Shown here one piece after another: positions 10,858 through 23,012 of a stretch of DNA of 64,000 nt. Source of the stretch: Orobanche coerulescens (taxonomy: Eukaryota > Streptophyta > Magnoliopsida > Lamiales > Orobanchaceae); the NCBI GenBank assembly GCA_033398695.1, contig CM065804.1:35975501-36039500 (forward strand), in the 5' to 3' direction. The translations under genes were made by a program, and so were the position numbers. The notes under the pieces were generated by a model. It did not search any database. It was not told the origin of the DNA and saw only the letters and a program-made list of their open reading frames with translations. Within the stretch, counting starts at the first letter, position 1. Each line of letters begins with the position of its first letter.

Positions 10858-11377
10858 TGTTAGCGCACGCTAAGACCTCAAGGTTAGCGTGCGCTAACGG
10901 ATAGGTTACCAACCTCCTGTTAGCGTCCGAGTCCGAAGCTGGGTTTTTGCCGTTAGCGTGCGCTACCATGCATGCGTAGCGTGCGCTAATAACCTATCGG
11001 TAGCGCGCTATCGACCAATAGCGTGCGCTACTCGAACATCGGCCGAGTCCAAGAGCCAAGCCCAAACCTCACCGACCCGTTAGCGTGCGCTACCATACCG
11101 GCGTAGCGTGCGCTAACTAGAATCGATTGAATTGGTAGTAAACGCCCGATCTTGGACAGTCACACTAGCGCGCGCTACTGAACAACTTAACGTGCGCTAG
11201 TCTCCCGACATTAGCGTGCGCTAGACAAGATAGCGTGCGCTAATCCGATAGTCCAGAGGCCTGGGAGTTAAACTGCCACTCCCAGGGCTAAATCGTTAGC
11301 GTGCGCTATGAATTAATCGTAGCGTGCGCTACTAATGGATTTCTAGCGTGCGCCATACAGGAAATATAGCGTGCGCT
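10858..11377 (-). promoter_or_regulatory. palindrome array, TAGCGTGCGCTA type, D 3' LTR (other copy 17863-18388)
   Basis: About 16 copies in 520 bp of a 12-14 bp near-palindrome, e.g. GTTAGCGTGCGCTAAC, CTAGCGCGCGCTAC and ATAGCGTGCGCTAAT. Spacing is irregular, roughly 20-60 bp, and the text between copies is unrelated, so this is a cluster of one site and not a tandem satellite. It lies directly upstream of the TATA hairpin. Confidence 0.85.
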
Positions 11378-11627
11378 AGATATAGAATATAAACGACCCC
11401 AAAATACCGGAATATGAACGAAACGTCAAACGGAACACCTCAAAACGCATCATAGCATAGAATGAATCCACGACAACCCCGAAACGGCGGTTCCGCACAA
11501 CAATTACGAGAATCAGATCAAAAGATAACGGAAAAGTTACACTGAAGGATACCCGAGGGTCACTAAAATCGAGAATTACACCGGAAATACAATTACAAGG
11601 GAAAGAAAAAAAAATGCGGATATTACA

Positions 11628-11646
11628 TTCTACCCCTCTAAAAATA
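11628..11646 (-). other. polypurine tract of element D
   Basis: On the minus strand, CTTATTTTTAGAGGGGTAGAA precedes the LTR, almost the same as in G (42248-42264). Confidence 0.8.
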
Positions 11647-11662
11647 AGTTTCGTCCCGAAAC

Positions 11663-14600
11663 TTAAGGAACAAACAACTCGGGGTACCTAGCACGCATGC
11701 TATCCTCGGTTTCCCAAGTTGCCTCCTCGACACCGTGTCTCGACCACTGCACCTTGACCAAAGGTATGGTCTTATGCCTCAATCGTTTCTCACGATGCTC
11801 CAAAATCTTCAAAGGGCGCTCTTCGAAAGTAACATCTTTGGCGACATCAATCTCACCATAATCGATGATGTGGCTAGGATCCGGGACATATCTCCTCAAC
11901 TGGGAAACATGGAAAACACTATGAACATGACTCAAGGCCGGAGGTAACGCCAAACGGTATGCCAACCCACCTACTCGCTCGAAGATCTCGAAGGGGCCGA
12001 TAAATCTCGGACTCAACTTCCCTTTCTTCCCGAAACGAAAAACTCCTTTCGTCGGCGACACCTTTAGCAAAACGTGGTCTCCCACCTCAAATTCCAAAGG
12101 TCGACGACGGACGCCGGATACGACTTCGCCGACTCGGGCGCCAACATCCGTTCTCGAATTAACTCTATCTTCCGCCTCGTCTCTAAAACGACATCCGGCT
12201 CGGTCCCACCAAATCGGACGCCTCATTCCAACAAATCTGTGATCGACATCGCGCCCGTAAAGTGCCTCATACGGTGCCATCCGAATCGACGCGTGCCAAC
12301 TATTGTTATACGTGAATTCGATCGGCAAATGTTCCTCCCCACTACTCCAATCGAGAGCACAGCACGCAATAAATCCTCGAGCGTCTGGATAGTGCGTTCC
12401 GACTCCCATCCATGCGGGGATGAAAAGAGGTACTCAAACGCAACCGGTACCTAACGCCTTATGCACCGCCCGGAAGTGCGATACAAACGGCCACACGATC
12501 CGAAACAATAGACTTGAGTACCGTGAAGTCTCACGATCTGCGCAATAAACACACGAGCTAACTTCTCCGGCCCCAAGTGTCCTTGATGCCTTAAAATGTG
12601 CCGACTTGGTCAAAGCGATCAACAATCACCCATACCATATTCATGCCCGACCTCGATCTCGGCAAACTCGTAACGAAATCCATCGATATATCTTCCCATT
12701 TCCATTCCGAATGGGAAGTGACCGCAATAACCCGGTCTCGATGCTCGATTTTGACTGCGACAAGTCAAACATCTCGCTACAAACTGTGCGACCTCATCCT
12801 TCATGTCATTCCACCAGAAATTTCTCCTCAGGTCCTTGTACATCTTACTCGTACCAGGATGAACGGAATAAGGTGTAGCATGGGCCTCCCGTAAAATACT
12901 CTGCCTCAACTCTAAGTCGTTCGGCACACAGAGCCGACTCTGGAATCTCAGAACACCATCCTCGTGAATCACAAATCCAGGAGACTTCCCTTTAAGAACG
13001 TTCTCTCGGATTTGAGTAATCATGGGATCCTCTAACTGCTTCAGCTTAATTTCATCGGTCAAAGACGACGAAATCTCTAAAGCACAAAGTTGTCCGACGG
13101 CTCCCGGCAACAAGACCTCAACATCTAACTCGATCAAAGCCCTCCGAAGCTCAGACTGAGATGTAAGGATCTCAAGCGTTCGCAACGCAACTGGTTTCCG
13201 ACTCAAGGCGTCGGCCACAACGTTCGCCTTGCCCGGATGATAAAGGATTTCGAGGTCATAATCCTTAATCAACTCTAACCACCTCCTCTGCCTCATATTC
13301 AACTCTCGCTGAGTAAATATGTATTTCAGACTTTTATGATCAGTAAAAATCTGACAAGTGGAGCCGAAAAGATAGTGACGCCAAATCTTGAGCGCAAAAA
13401 CGACTGCCGCTAACTCCAAATCATGTGTAGGGTAGTTCATCTCATACGGTCTCAACTGTCTCGACGCATAGGCAATGGTCTTGCCGTGCTGCATTAATAC
13501 ACACCCAAGACCCTGACCCGAAGCATCGCTATAAACGGCAAAACCCTCGTTGCCACATGGCAACGCCAAAATCGGGTGAAGTCAAACGCTTCTTCAGCTC
13601 TCAAAACTCGATCGCCTCGTCATTCCGCATTTAACTTCTCGGATTACGAGCAAGCTGCGTAAGTGGTCGAGCCGCCGAAAACCTCGGCGAACCTACGGTA
13701 GTAGCCACCAAACCCAAGAAACTACGGACCTCCTTCACATTTTGGGCGGTGCCCAATCCAATACGGCCTCAATCTTCATGGATCCACACGAACCCCCTAC
13801 CGAAATCACGTGACCTAAAAACATCACTTCCTTCAGCCAGAACTCACATTTCGAGAACTTTGCATAGAGTTGCTCGGTCCTTAAAATGTCTAATATTATC
13901 CGCAAATGATGGGCATGCTCTTCCTCATTCCTCGAATAAATAAGAATATCGTCAATAAAGACGACGACGCACTTATCCAAATACTCGATAAAAACTTTGT
14001 TCATCAATTGCATGAACACCGCCGGTGCATTAGTTAACCCGAAAGGCATGACTACGAACTCATAATGTCCGTACCTCGTCCGAAAGGCTGTTTTCGGCAC
14101 ATCGGACTCTCTCACCCGGAGCTGATAGTACCCCGATTTCAAATCAACTTTCGAGAATACCGCAGCTCCCTGCAACTGATCGAACAAGTCATCAATTCTC
14201 GGCAAGGGATACTTGTTCTTGATGGTCACCTTGTTTAGTTCGCGATAATCGATACACAAGCGTAGCGAACCATCCTTCTTCCAAGACAAACAGGACCGGT
14301 GCGCCCCAAGGCGAGGCGCTCGGTCGAACATACCCCGACTCAAGAAGCTCACTCAACTGCTTCTTCAACTCGGACATCTCTGAAGGTGCCATGCGATAGG
14401 GCGCCTTCGAAATAGGGGCCGCACCCGGCTCTAACTCTATAGTGAACTCGACCTCTCGATCCGGTGGCAACCCCGGTAACTAGTCAGGAAAAACATCAAG
14501 AAATTCATTAACGACTGGGATCGACGAAAGCTCGACTCCACCATCCTCCGCCTTCAAGGCATAGCACCAATAACCAATACATCCCTTTCGCAGGAGACTC

Positions 14601-16222
14601 ATCGCCTTCAAGGCATTAATGACGAATTTCTGGTTTCCCCTCTTTCGCCCCGCGAAAGAGTGCTCGGTGCCGTCCTCGGCTAACATAGTGATGATTCTCG
14701 TGCGGTAGTTCATGATCGCACCATGCCGCTCGAGCTACCATCACCAAGAATCAAATCCTCACCCTCGATACTCACAACAATAAGATTAGAGGGCCAAGTC
14801 CTCTCACAAATAAGCACAGAACAGTCTCGAACCTCCTGATCACCAACGATCCTATCACCGCTAGGAAGCTTAACGATGAAGGGCTCACAAGGTGTCAAAC
14901 GGTCGAGACTCAAACGGCGCACACAATCCGTAGATATGAACGAATGCGTAGCACCTAATCGAAAAGCACACCGACAGATGAGAAAGAATATAAACGGTAC
15001 TGCCGCCACGGTAGCCTGGATCATCGGCTCTCCGCATCTCATAGACACGCGGGTGGGCGGAGCCAACACCGAAGCTCCTCTTGAGGGCTGACCCGACCTC
15101 TTCCCCGACTAGCACTCGGCGGATATTGAGGAGCAAACGACCCCGATTCACACTTGGCTCCAACGGGCCGGTTGAGAAGAACGGTGCCGCGAAGCCGTTT
15201 GACTCGCTCACAAAAAGGGGCCTTGTGGCCTAACTGTCCACAAGTATGACAGTAAGCTTTGACGAGAACATTGCCGGCTCCTATGGCCTTGCACACCACG
15301 CTTAAAACATGTGGGTTCATGAGCGGAGGTTCCGCGGCACCGAAAGCTCCTGCAGAAACGAGCCGAACCGCCTGCTGAAAAGTTTGCGGCTTGAGATTTC
15401 GCCGCCTCCACTGGGACCAAAAATTTCCAACCGACTTCGCTTACTCTCTCGCGGCCGCCTCACTCGCCGTCACGGACATATCATAAGCAAGGGCCCTACT
15501 CTGATAATCCTTCAATGTAGTACATACGAGCCCCGACATATAGTCCCGAATCGGCAACTTCATCCGCCTGGAGAAATGGAAAATCTTGTCACTCTCCTCG
15601 ACAACTTGGGTCTTCACATAACCCAACTCTTTGTTAAAATCAGCAATGGCTTGAGCTACGGGGATATCCCGTGGTTGAGCGTCATAAAAAGCATGTACCC
15701 GAGCTCATCTCGATCGCCACGGCAATATTCGATCTCCATCGACTCTTGAAACTCACCCACGTAGCAAAGATGGTCCTTGGGCCCAACGGCCTCCCACCGG
15801 TCCGTAGCGTCCCCGGTGAGGAAATATTGAGCAATAGGGACTTTACGGTCCTCGGGACGATTAGTGGCAACGAAGACCTTAGACATCTCCTTGATCCACC
15901 CTTCCCACCCAATCGGGTCAAGCTCCCGAAAACTGAGGAGGATGCATCTTGATAACATCTTGGAGCCAACGATCCGCTCCGCCCCGATTAGCGTGGGCCT
16001 GATCCGGGTTCTGAACCGCCTGAGCTATCGCCGCCATTTGGTTTACCATTTGTTGCATTACGACCGCTATACCAAGATCGGCACGCTCCTGAGAAGAAGC
16101 ATGGCTATGACGGTCGCCAGACGCGGCCTCGAAGATCGTGACGTGGCCGCCCCACCGGCTGCCCCACGTCCCCGGCCGCGTCCACGACCACGACCGCGAC
16201 CACGACCTCTTCCAGCATCCAT
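11663..16222 (-). pseudogene. gag-pol: element D gag-pol polyprotein, fragmented
   Basis: The start is ATG at 16222 (minus), followed by an Arg-Gly run (MDAGRGRGRG). In order: gag with WEGWIKEMSKVF and [16 protein letters not shown]; zinc-knuckle remnants near 15210-15320; protease region ([14 protein letters not shown]) near 14940; RT with [21 protein letters not shown] and intact FIDDILIYS (near 13950); RNase H with [19 protein letters not shown] and VADALSRK; integrase HHCC ([15 protein letters not shown]) near 12780-12890; then a chromodomain-like tail ending RYPELFVP. Frame changes occur about every few hundred bases. Residue order is otherwise the same as in G, so domains are all present. 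Some indels may be assembly errors. Confidence 0.85.
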
Positions 16223-16440
16223 GCTGGAGTTAAACAAGTAGCAAAAGCCACACGAGGGTAAGTACGAGAGAAGAACAATTACAAGTCGAGAATCGAAGGT
16301 ACGATACAAGGAAATAATGAACAGAGGAAGGAAAACTTACGGACACTGGTAGTACCGGAATCATGGCAGCGTGACGATGATGTGCAAAACAAAACACCAC
16401 AAGACCCAATAAACCAACAAGCCTAGGTATCCATAAACCT

Positions 16441-16455
16441 AGAGCTCTGATACCA
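16441..16455 (-). other. primer-binding site of element D (tRNA-Met type)
   Basis: The minus strand reads TGGTATCAGAGCTCT four bases inside the 5' LTR end. This is the classic plant initiator tRNA-Met complement. Confidence 0.9.
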
Positions 16456-16459
16456 TTTT

Positions 16460-18637
16460 CGTAACACCCCGTGATATCCGAGGTATATTACGCCGTGAAT
16501 CCCTATATGGGACCCACCAGCCGAACAAAGATCATACACATTGACTCACAGAAACGATAAATTAACACCACGTGATAAAGACGCAAAATGTAACAATCCA
16601 CCCGGTTCAACCGGCCAATATGACATCATCATCCATCACAACATAATAAGCAACAATACAATTCAAACGAACAAGAACCCCTTAATGTACACGAGTACAA
16701 CTATTAGATCAAAACCACAAAAGACAAAAAGGAAAAGATACTAAAACATCACTCGTGCCCCATCAACACGCACGGCCATCATCCGTAATCTTGGTCCAGC
16801 TCATTGCCTCGATGAACCCGACTGAAATTCATAAAACGAATTTCCCAAAACGGTCCCCGTGAGGGGTTAGCAATTACGCTAGTACAAGTATTCAAGGCAA
16901 ACCAATCGCTTACATTTCATAGTACATGCACCAAAAATCATTTTGAAAACCAAAACAAGACATGTCTTTTCCTAAAATAAACAAATAAACAATTAGCCTT
17001 GAGAACAGGGCAAAGATACATTCTCACTCGGGGCCTCACAGGGACCCTAACGAGTTGGCTACAAATACAGAAAAACAAAACCACGCACACGCTAAGCCGT
17101 GAGAACAGGGCGGCAGCATACATTCCTACTCGAGGCCTTGCAAGGACCCTAACGAGTTGGCTAGCGGTACGAAACTCGTGAAATCCAGGGCGGCAGCATA
17201 GATTTCCCTCCTTGACCCCGTCGGGCCAACACAAGGTGAGTTACAACAAGTAATATACATAACCATTTCATGTTAAGCTTAAAGGTTTCCAAAAATACTT
17301 GCCTCGATTAATAGACGGTGACGCGAACGGAACGGAAGAATCAAGCACGACCGCAAGGAACCGGCGGAAATGAACCTAACGATTCGAACAACACAATCAC
17401 AACCAACTCTAGACGATTACGGAAATGGAATACACCCGGAAACCCGCCTACGATTCATGTATATTCATACAAAAATAACAACGAGGGCGGACCACAACCA
17501 AACCCTCTCGATTTCGCAAAACCATGAAAATATACCATGAATCCGTAGGGAAACTAAGAATACCAACAAGAATAATCATATTCATCATGAATCCATCAAC
17601 GAAACGGAACGAATCGGAAGAAAATCCCAAAACCCCCAAATTATCCAAAAGTAGGGTTCTAAGAGATTACCTTGGATTTAGGATGAGAAACACAAGTGGA
17701 TGATGTTAGTCTTACACCAAGAACTCAAGCACCAGAATCTCTCAAGTGATTGGAGGAAGAAAATCGCCTCAAATCGCTCGGGAGTCGCTCGTCCGCGGAA
17801 AGAGGAAGAAATGAGATTTTGTGATTATCTCGGTCAACTCCCTGGTTTATATAACCGGGAGTGTTAGCGCACGCTAAGACCTCAAGGTTAGCGTGCGCTA
17901 ACGGATAGGTTACCAACCCTCCCGTTAGCGTCCGAGTCCGAAGCTGTGGTTTTTGCCGTTAGCGTGCGCTACCAATAAATCGTAGCGTGCGCAAATAAGA
18001 TATCTGTAGCGCCGGCTATCGACCAATAGCGTGCGCTACTCGAACATCACCGAGTCCAGTAGCCAACTGCCCAAACCTCACCTGACCCGATAGCGTGCGC
18101 TACCATACCAGCGTAGCGTGCGCTAACTAGAATCTGATTGAATTTAGTAGTAAATCGCCCAAGATCGACAAATCACACTAGCGCGCCATCAACAACTTAA
18201 CGTGCGCTAGTCTCCCGACATTAGCGTGCGCTAGACAAGATAGCGTGCGCTAATCCGATAGTCCAGAGGCCTGGGAGTTAAACTGCCACTCCCAGGGCTA
18301 AATCGTTAGCGTGCGCTACGAATTAATCGTAGCGTGCGCTACTAATGGATTTCTAGCGTGTGCCATACAGGAAATATAGCGTGCGCTAGATATAGAATAT
18401 AAACGACCCCAAAATACCGGAATATGAACGAAACGTCAAACGGAACACCTCAAAACGCATCATAGCATAGAATGAATCCACGGCAACCCCGAAACGGCGG
18501 TTCCGCACAACAATTACGAGAACCAGATCAAAAGATAACGGAAAAGTTACACTGAAGGATACCCGAGGGTCACTAAAATCGAGAATTACACCGGAAATAC
18601 AATTACAAGGGAAAGAAAAAAAAATGCGGATATTACA
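16460..18637 (-). repeat. element D 5' LTR
   Basis: Pairs with 9445-11627. The internal end is CGTAACACCCC, with the terminal T mutated to C at 16460. It holds the second copies of the TATA hairpin (17838-17861) and palindrome array (17863-18388). Differences from the partner cluster at CAG/CTG sites. Confidence 0.94.
17863..18388 (-). promoter_or_regulatory. palindrome array, TAGCGTGCGCTA type, D 5' LTR
   Basis: Copy of the array at 10858-11377 in the promoter-proximal LTR, where it would act on element transcription. Some units are worn here (TAGCGTGCGCAAAT, TAGCGCCGGCTA, GCGCGCCATC) where the partner keeps the full palindrome. Confidence 0.83.
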
Positions 18638-18642
18638 CGACC

Positions 18643-19699
18643 GACTTACTGCCGAGCGGCCAAGGCAGATCTGCCGACCAGCGACCAGGCGACCTAGCCT
18701 TAGCCCGGCAGACAAGCATGAATTGGCCAACCGAAGGTCCCAGGACAAGTCCCGGTGCCGAGCGATCGACCTCAGATACGATCGTCTCTCGGTACTCGGC
18801 GACCGACCCTTGGCGACCGACCCTTGGCGACCTCCATCCACTGGCCGATGGCGATCCTCGGTGTCCAGCTAGAGACGACCGCATCATGACGATCTGGGCC
18901 GATGGCCATCCAGTCGGTCAAGGCCGAGCAAACAGGGCAGCACCCACGTGCAGATCCACAAAAGGCGCTGACAAACCTGTCACCTACCTCACCTACCAAC
19001 AGGGCCCAGACCTGCGAAAGGAGCTGACGGACAAGACTGGTGACCACAGCCTGTCACCTACCCTGACAAAGTCCGCCGAAAGTAACAAAGTGGGACCTCC
19101 TGTGACAAGATTTCGACGCGTCTGGATCCTCATTGGGACCGCACACCGCCACCACCGTAGCTTTAGACTTTTGGCAAATGCCCATGTGACCTTTAGGACG
19201 ATCGCCCCATTACATTAAATGCCGAAAGGCGATCGCCCACTAGGAGACAGGGCACCTCAACCCCTATATAAAGGAGGCAGCCTGCACTCGGTTTCACTCT
19301 CGGAACTCTGAGCAATATCGCGATTCAAGCACACGATACAGAAGCAAATACTTACACTTGGCTAATCTCCAACTCTTGGCAACAGCTTTCTTTCGGTCTT
19401 ACTTCTCCCGGCCTTTTCTCCTCGAGCAGATTATCGGTGGGACGAAGAACACCAAGCTTCGCTCAAGAGCCGGATTAACAGAGTCTTTTTACACTCATTG
19501 TATTTAGATTTCTCTCATTAATACTTGTATCCACGAATATTTGTATTAATAACATCTCGCGAGAGCATTCAATCCCGGGCCTAACAAACCCGGCAAATCT
19601 TGTATTATTTATCTTCTCTCGGAAGTGCTCCCGCAATTGTTGTTTGTTGTCCGTCTTCCAGCAGTATTAATCTTCGGATAAATATTTTGGGCAACAACA
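18643..19699 (+). repeat. element C 3' LTR, remainder
   Basis: Continues the LTR begun at 9388. Together the two parts are about 1.11 kb, near the 1118 bp of the left LTR. It ends GGGCAACAACA at 19699, then CGGAT and element B pol. Confidence 0.93.
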
Positions 19700-19704
19700 C
19701 GGAT

Positions 19705-22700
19705 GATAGAGAATCTCGAGGTCGTAATCCTTAATCAACTCCAACCATCTCCACTGTCTCATGTTAAGCTCTTTCTGCGTAAAAATGTACTTCAGGCTCT
19801 TGTGATCGGTGAAAATCTGACACGACGATCCATACAAGTAATGACGCCAGATCTTCAACGCAAATACAACTGCGGCCAACTAAAGATCGTGCGTAGGATA
19901 ATTCAACTCATATGGTTTCAACTGACGGGAAGCATAGGCAATCGTCCTCCCATGTTGCATAAGTACACATCCGAGCCCTTGGCCCGACGCATCACTAAAA
20001 ACTGATAAACCCTCGTTACCACTCGGTAACGCCAAAACAGAAGCGGTCGCCAACCGCTTCTTCAACTCCTCAAAACTATTCTGCCTCTCATCGGTCCACA
20101 CAAACTTCTCTAACTTCTGTAACAACTGAGTCAGCGGTCTAGCGAGCTTAGAGAACCCCTCGACGAATCTACGGTAATATCCGGCCAAACCCAGAAAACT
20201 ACGGACCTCCTTTACGTTCTCGGGCGACGGCCAATCCAACACTGCCTCTACCTTATGTGGGTCCACACGAACACCCTCGGCCAAGATCACATGACCGAGA
20301 AACATAAAATCCCGTAACCAAAACTCACACTTTGAGAATTTCACAAAAAGATGCTGAGTTCTCAAAATATCTAACACGATATGCAAATGACGGGCATGTT
20401 CCTCCTCGTCCCTCGAGTAAATCAGGATGTCATCGATAAAAATGACTACACACTTATCGAGGTACTCGATAAAGACTTTGTTCATAATCTTCATGAACAC
20501 GGTTGGGGCGTTGGTTAGCCCAAAAGGCATAACCACAAACTCGTAGTGACCGTATCTCGTCCGAAAGGCCGTCTTCGGAATATCGGTATCCTTCACTCGG
20601 AGCTGATAATACCCCGATCTCAAATCAATCTTCGAAAACACGGTTGCCCCTTGCAGTTGGTCGAACAAATCATCAATCCTCGGGAGAGGATACTTGTTTT
20701 TTATAGTCACTTTGTTCAACTCTCGGTAGTCGATACACAAACGGAGCGACCCATCCTTCTTCTTCACAAACAGGACCGGTGCGCCCCAAGGCGAAGCACT
20801 CAGTCGAATATACCCCATGTATAGTAACTCTCCCAACTGTTTCTTCAACTCAAGCATCTCGGCAGGCGCCATACGATATGGCGTCTTAGAAATCGGTGCT
20901 GCACCCGGATCTAAATCGACAGTAAACTCAACTTCTCGGTCCGGCGGCAAACCCGGCAACTCGTCTGGCAAGACGTCAGGATAATCACACACTACCGGAA
21001 TTGACGATATCTCGACTCCCCCTTCTCCCGATCTCAAGGCGTAACACCAATACCCCGTGCAACCTCCTAGAAGAAGTCTCACTGCTTTCAAAGCGCTGAT
21101 CAAGAACCTCTGACTACTCCGCTTACGCCCCACAAAAGAATGCTCGGTACCGTCAGAGGCTAACATCGAAACGGTTCTCGTTCTATAGTTCATGATTGAC
21201 CCATGATGGTCCATCCAATCCTCGCCCAGAATCAAATCCTCATCTCTAATATCTACCACAATCATATTAGAAGGCCAAACCCTCCCCGTGATACTCACTG
21301 GAAAATCTCTAATCTCACGATCCCCCACGATGCTATCCCCACTAGACAGTTTAACAACAAATGGTTCACACGCAACTAGGCAATCAATATTCAGACGACG
21401 CACACAATCTATAGATATGAAAGAATGCGTAGCACCAGCATCGAATAATATGGAAACAGGATGGTCAAGGATGTGAATGGTACCTGTAGCCACCGTCGCG
21501 TCAGGATCTCCTGCTTGTCTCATCTCATATACTCGGGGCGGAACAGACCCCGCACTAGAAGATCCCCCTCTAGAAGGCTGTCCACGTCCTCGACCTCTAC
21601 CAAAACTCTGTTGTAGATGAGGAACTGTCGGTGTCTGATTTACACTCGGCTCTCCCGCAGCTGGGGCTGATATCTGAGTAACTAGCGCCCGAACTGCATC
21701 CGTACAAAACTTAGCACGATGTCCCATCCGACCACACGCAAGACACTGAATCGGGGGCCTATCACACTCACTCATCATGTGACTGGGACGACCACAGTTA
21801 AAGCACGTAGGACCGCGAACAGAACCAGTAGGAGCAGACTTAGAACCGTTTCCTCGCCCAAATGACGAAGACTGACCACCGAAGACTCTCGAACCAGACT
21901 GAGCCTTCGGATGCCCACCCGACTTGCCTCCCGAAAACTGGCCGGAGGTCTTCTGTTTTTTCCCCTCGGCTGTCGTCCCTGACGTAGAAAACGACATCTC
22001 ATAAGCCATCGCCTTATTCTGATACTCTTTCAAAGTTGTGCATCCTAGACCAGACATGTAGTGACGCACCCTCGGTTTCATCCTCATATCGAAGTGGCAG
22101 ATCTTATCAGGCTCATCTCGGACTTGGTTTCTCACATAATGAAGCTGTTGGTTGTAGTCCTTGATCGCTTGAGAAATAGGAACATCCTGGAGCTTAGCCT
22201 CAAAGAAGGCTCGGATCCTCCCCTCTTTCACTGGCCATGGACAAAACTCGTCTTCCATCAACTCCCGGAATTCGGCCCACGTGGCTGCCTGGTCACGTGG
22301 TTTCATCGCTTGCCACCATGTTGCCACCTCTTTGGCCAGGAAGTACTGAGCGATGGGTACCTTCTTCTCCTCAGATCAGTTAGCAGCCTCAAACACCTTT
22401 TCCATCTCAAACAACCAACTCTCCCAACCGGAAGGGTCGGAAGCACCATCAAACTGCGGAGGACGCATACGAATCACGTCCTGAAGTAGCTTATCATTTC
22501 CGGATCCAGTAGGCGGAACCGGGTTGGCATTAGCTTGGCCGACTAGGACGGCCTGAGTTAGTAGCGTCATCTGGTTCGCTACTTGCTGCAAAATTTCGCC
22601 ACTCCAACATTCTCATGTGCATTACCGGAGCCGAGATCGGTCTCGCCGAATTCTAACTAGGCGGGACACTGTTCGACAAAGAAGGCATAACCGAATCGGT

Positions 22701-22793
22701 TCCCGAGTTATCGGACATGGCCGCCCCACCGACTGCGCCACGTCCCCTACCGCGTCCGCGACCGCGTCCGCGTCCTCTACCAGCAGGAATTCT
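19705..22793 (-). pseudogene. gag-pol: element B gag-pol, 5' half: gag, protease, RT, RNase H
   Basis: Right to left: an Arg-Gly run near 22740-22793, where the start codon seems lost; gag ([33 protein letters not shown]); two zinc knuckles, [14 protein letters not shown] and [14 protein letters not shown] (about 21700-21815); protease [13 protein letters not shown] with [22 protein letters not shown] and FIDDILIYS; and RNase [10 protein letters not shown]. The frame from 22327 to 19880 is open for 815 codons. Breaks: a TGA near 22376, a stop plus frameshift near 22600-22660, and TAG replacing Glu after YPTHDL at 19880. The message continues across element C at 6020. The single polyprotein would supply capsid, protease and polymerase. 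Confidence 0.88.
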
Positions 22794-22995
22794 GAAGAAG
22801 TAGTGGGTGAGTACAATTCAAAAGCAAAACACAACAAGATACCAAGAAATGAATAGAACAGAACAACACAACGAGTCAAGTTAGGAAAACTTACGAGCAC
22901 CGGCGTACTGAGATGATGGCATAGCAGTGATACAGTTCAAAAACGACACTCGACTAGACCCAAATAACGGACAGCCTAGGTATCCATAAACCTAA

Positions 22996-23007
22996 GCTCC
23001 GATACCA
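22996..23007 (-). other. primer-binding site of element B (tRNA-Met type)
   Basis: The minus strand reads TGGTATCGGAGC five bases inside the 5' LTR, identical to the site in G and one base off the plant tRNA-Met complement. Confidence 0.88.
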
Positions 23008-23012
23008 TATTC

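Larger units (their letters stand above)
9445..11627 (-). repeat. element D 3' LTR
   Basis: 2183 bp in plus view from TGTAACACCCCC to GCGGATATTACA. It holds a palindrome array (10858-11377), a TATA hairpin (10833-10857), a GT donor-like site (10665), a GC donor-like site (10297), GC-rich duplicated modules (10003-10215) and an acceptor-like TTTCAG (9810). Confidence 0.94.
9445..18637 (-). mobile_element. element D: Ty3/gypsy, Tekay/Del-like, complete with both LTRs
   Basis: About 9.2 kb, bounded by CGACC. LTRs 9445-11627 and 16460-18637. Primer site for tRNA-Met at 16441-16455 and polypurine tract at 11628, so the element reads right to left. Long stretches of the LTRs are identical (for example 10180-10700 and 17190-17710), implying a recent insertion. 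The coding region is nonetheless shattered by many small indels. That mismatch suggests consensus errors, see findings. D is the last arrival in the A-B-C-D nest. Confidence 0.94.
6026..19699 (+). mobile_element. element C: gag-only non-autonomous Ty3-like LTR retrotransposon, with D nested in its 3' LTR
   Basis: The LTRs start TGTTGTGTCAAG and end GGGCAACAACA, flanked by CGGAT. Left LTR 6026-7143; right LTR 9388-9444 plus 18643-19699 around element D. The interior (7144-9387) is only 2.2 kb and holds a decayed gag but no protease, RT, RNase H or integrase. The element without D is about 4.5 kb. It would need proteins from a related full-length element. It has a primer site, a polypurine tract and a TATA box, so it has the parts needed for mobilisation in trans. 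Confidence 0.92.

Noticed and set aside
10858..11377. CRISPR-like array from the regularly recurring TAGCGTGCGCTA units
   Set aside because: The repeat is only 12-14 bp, spacing is irregular, no cas genes exist and the context is a plant LTR.
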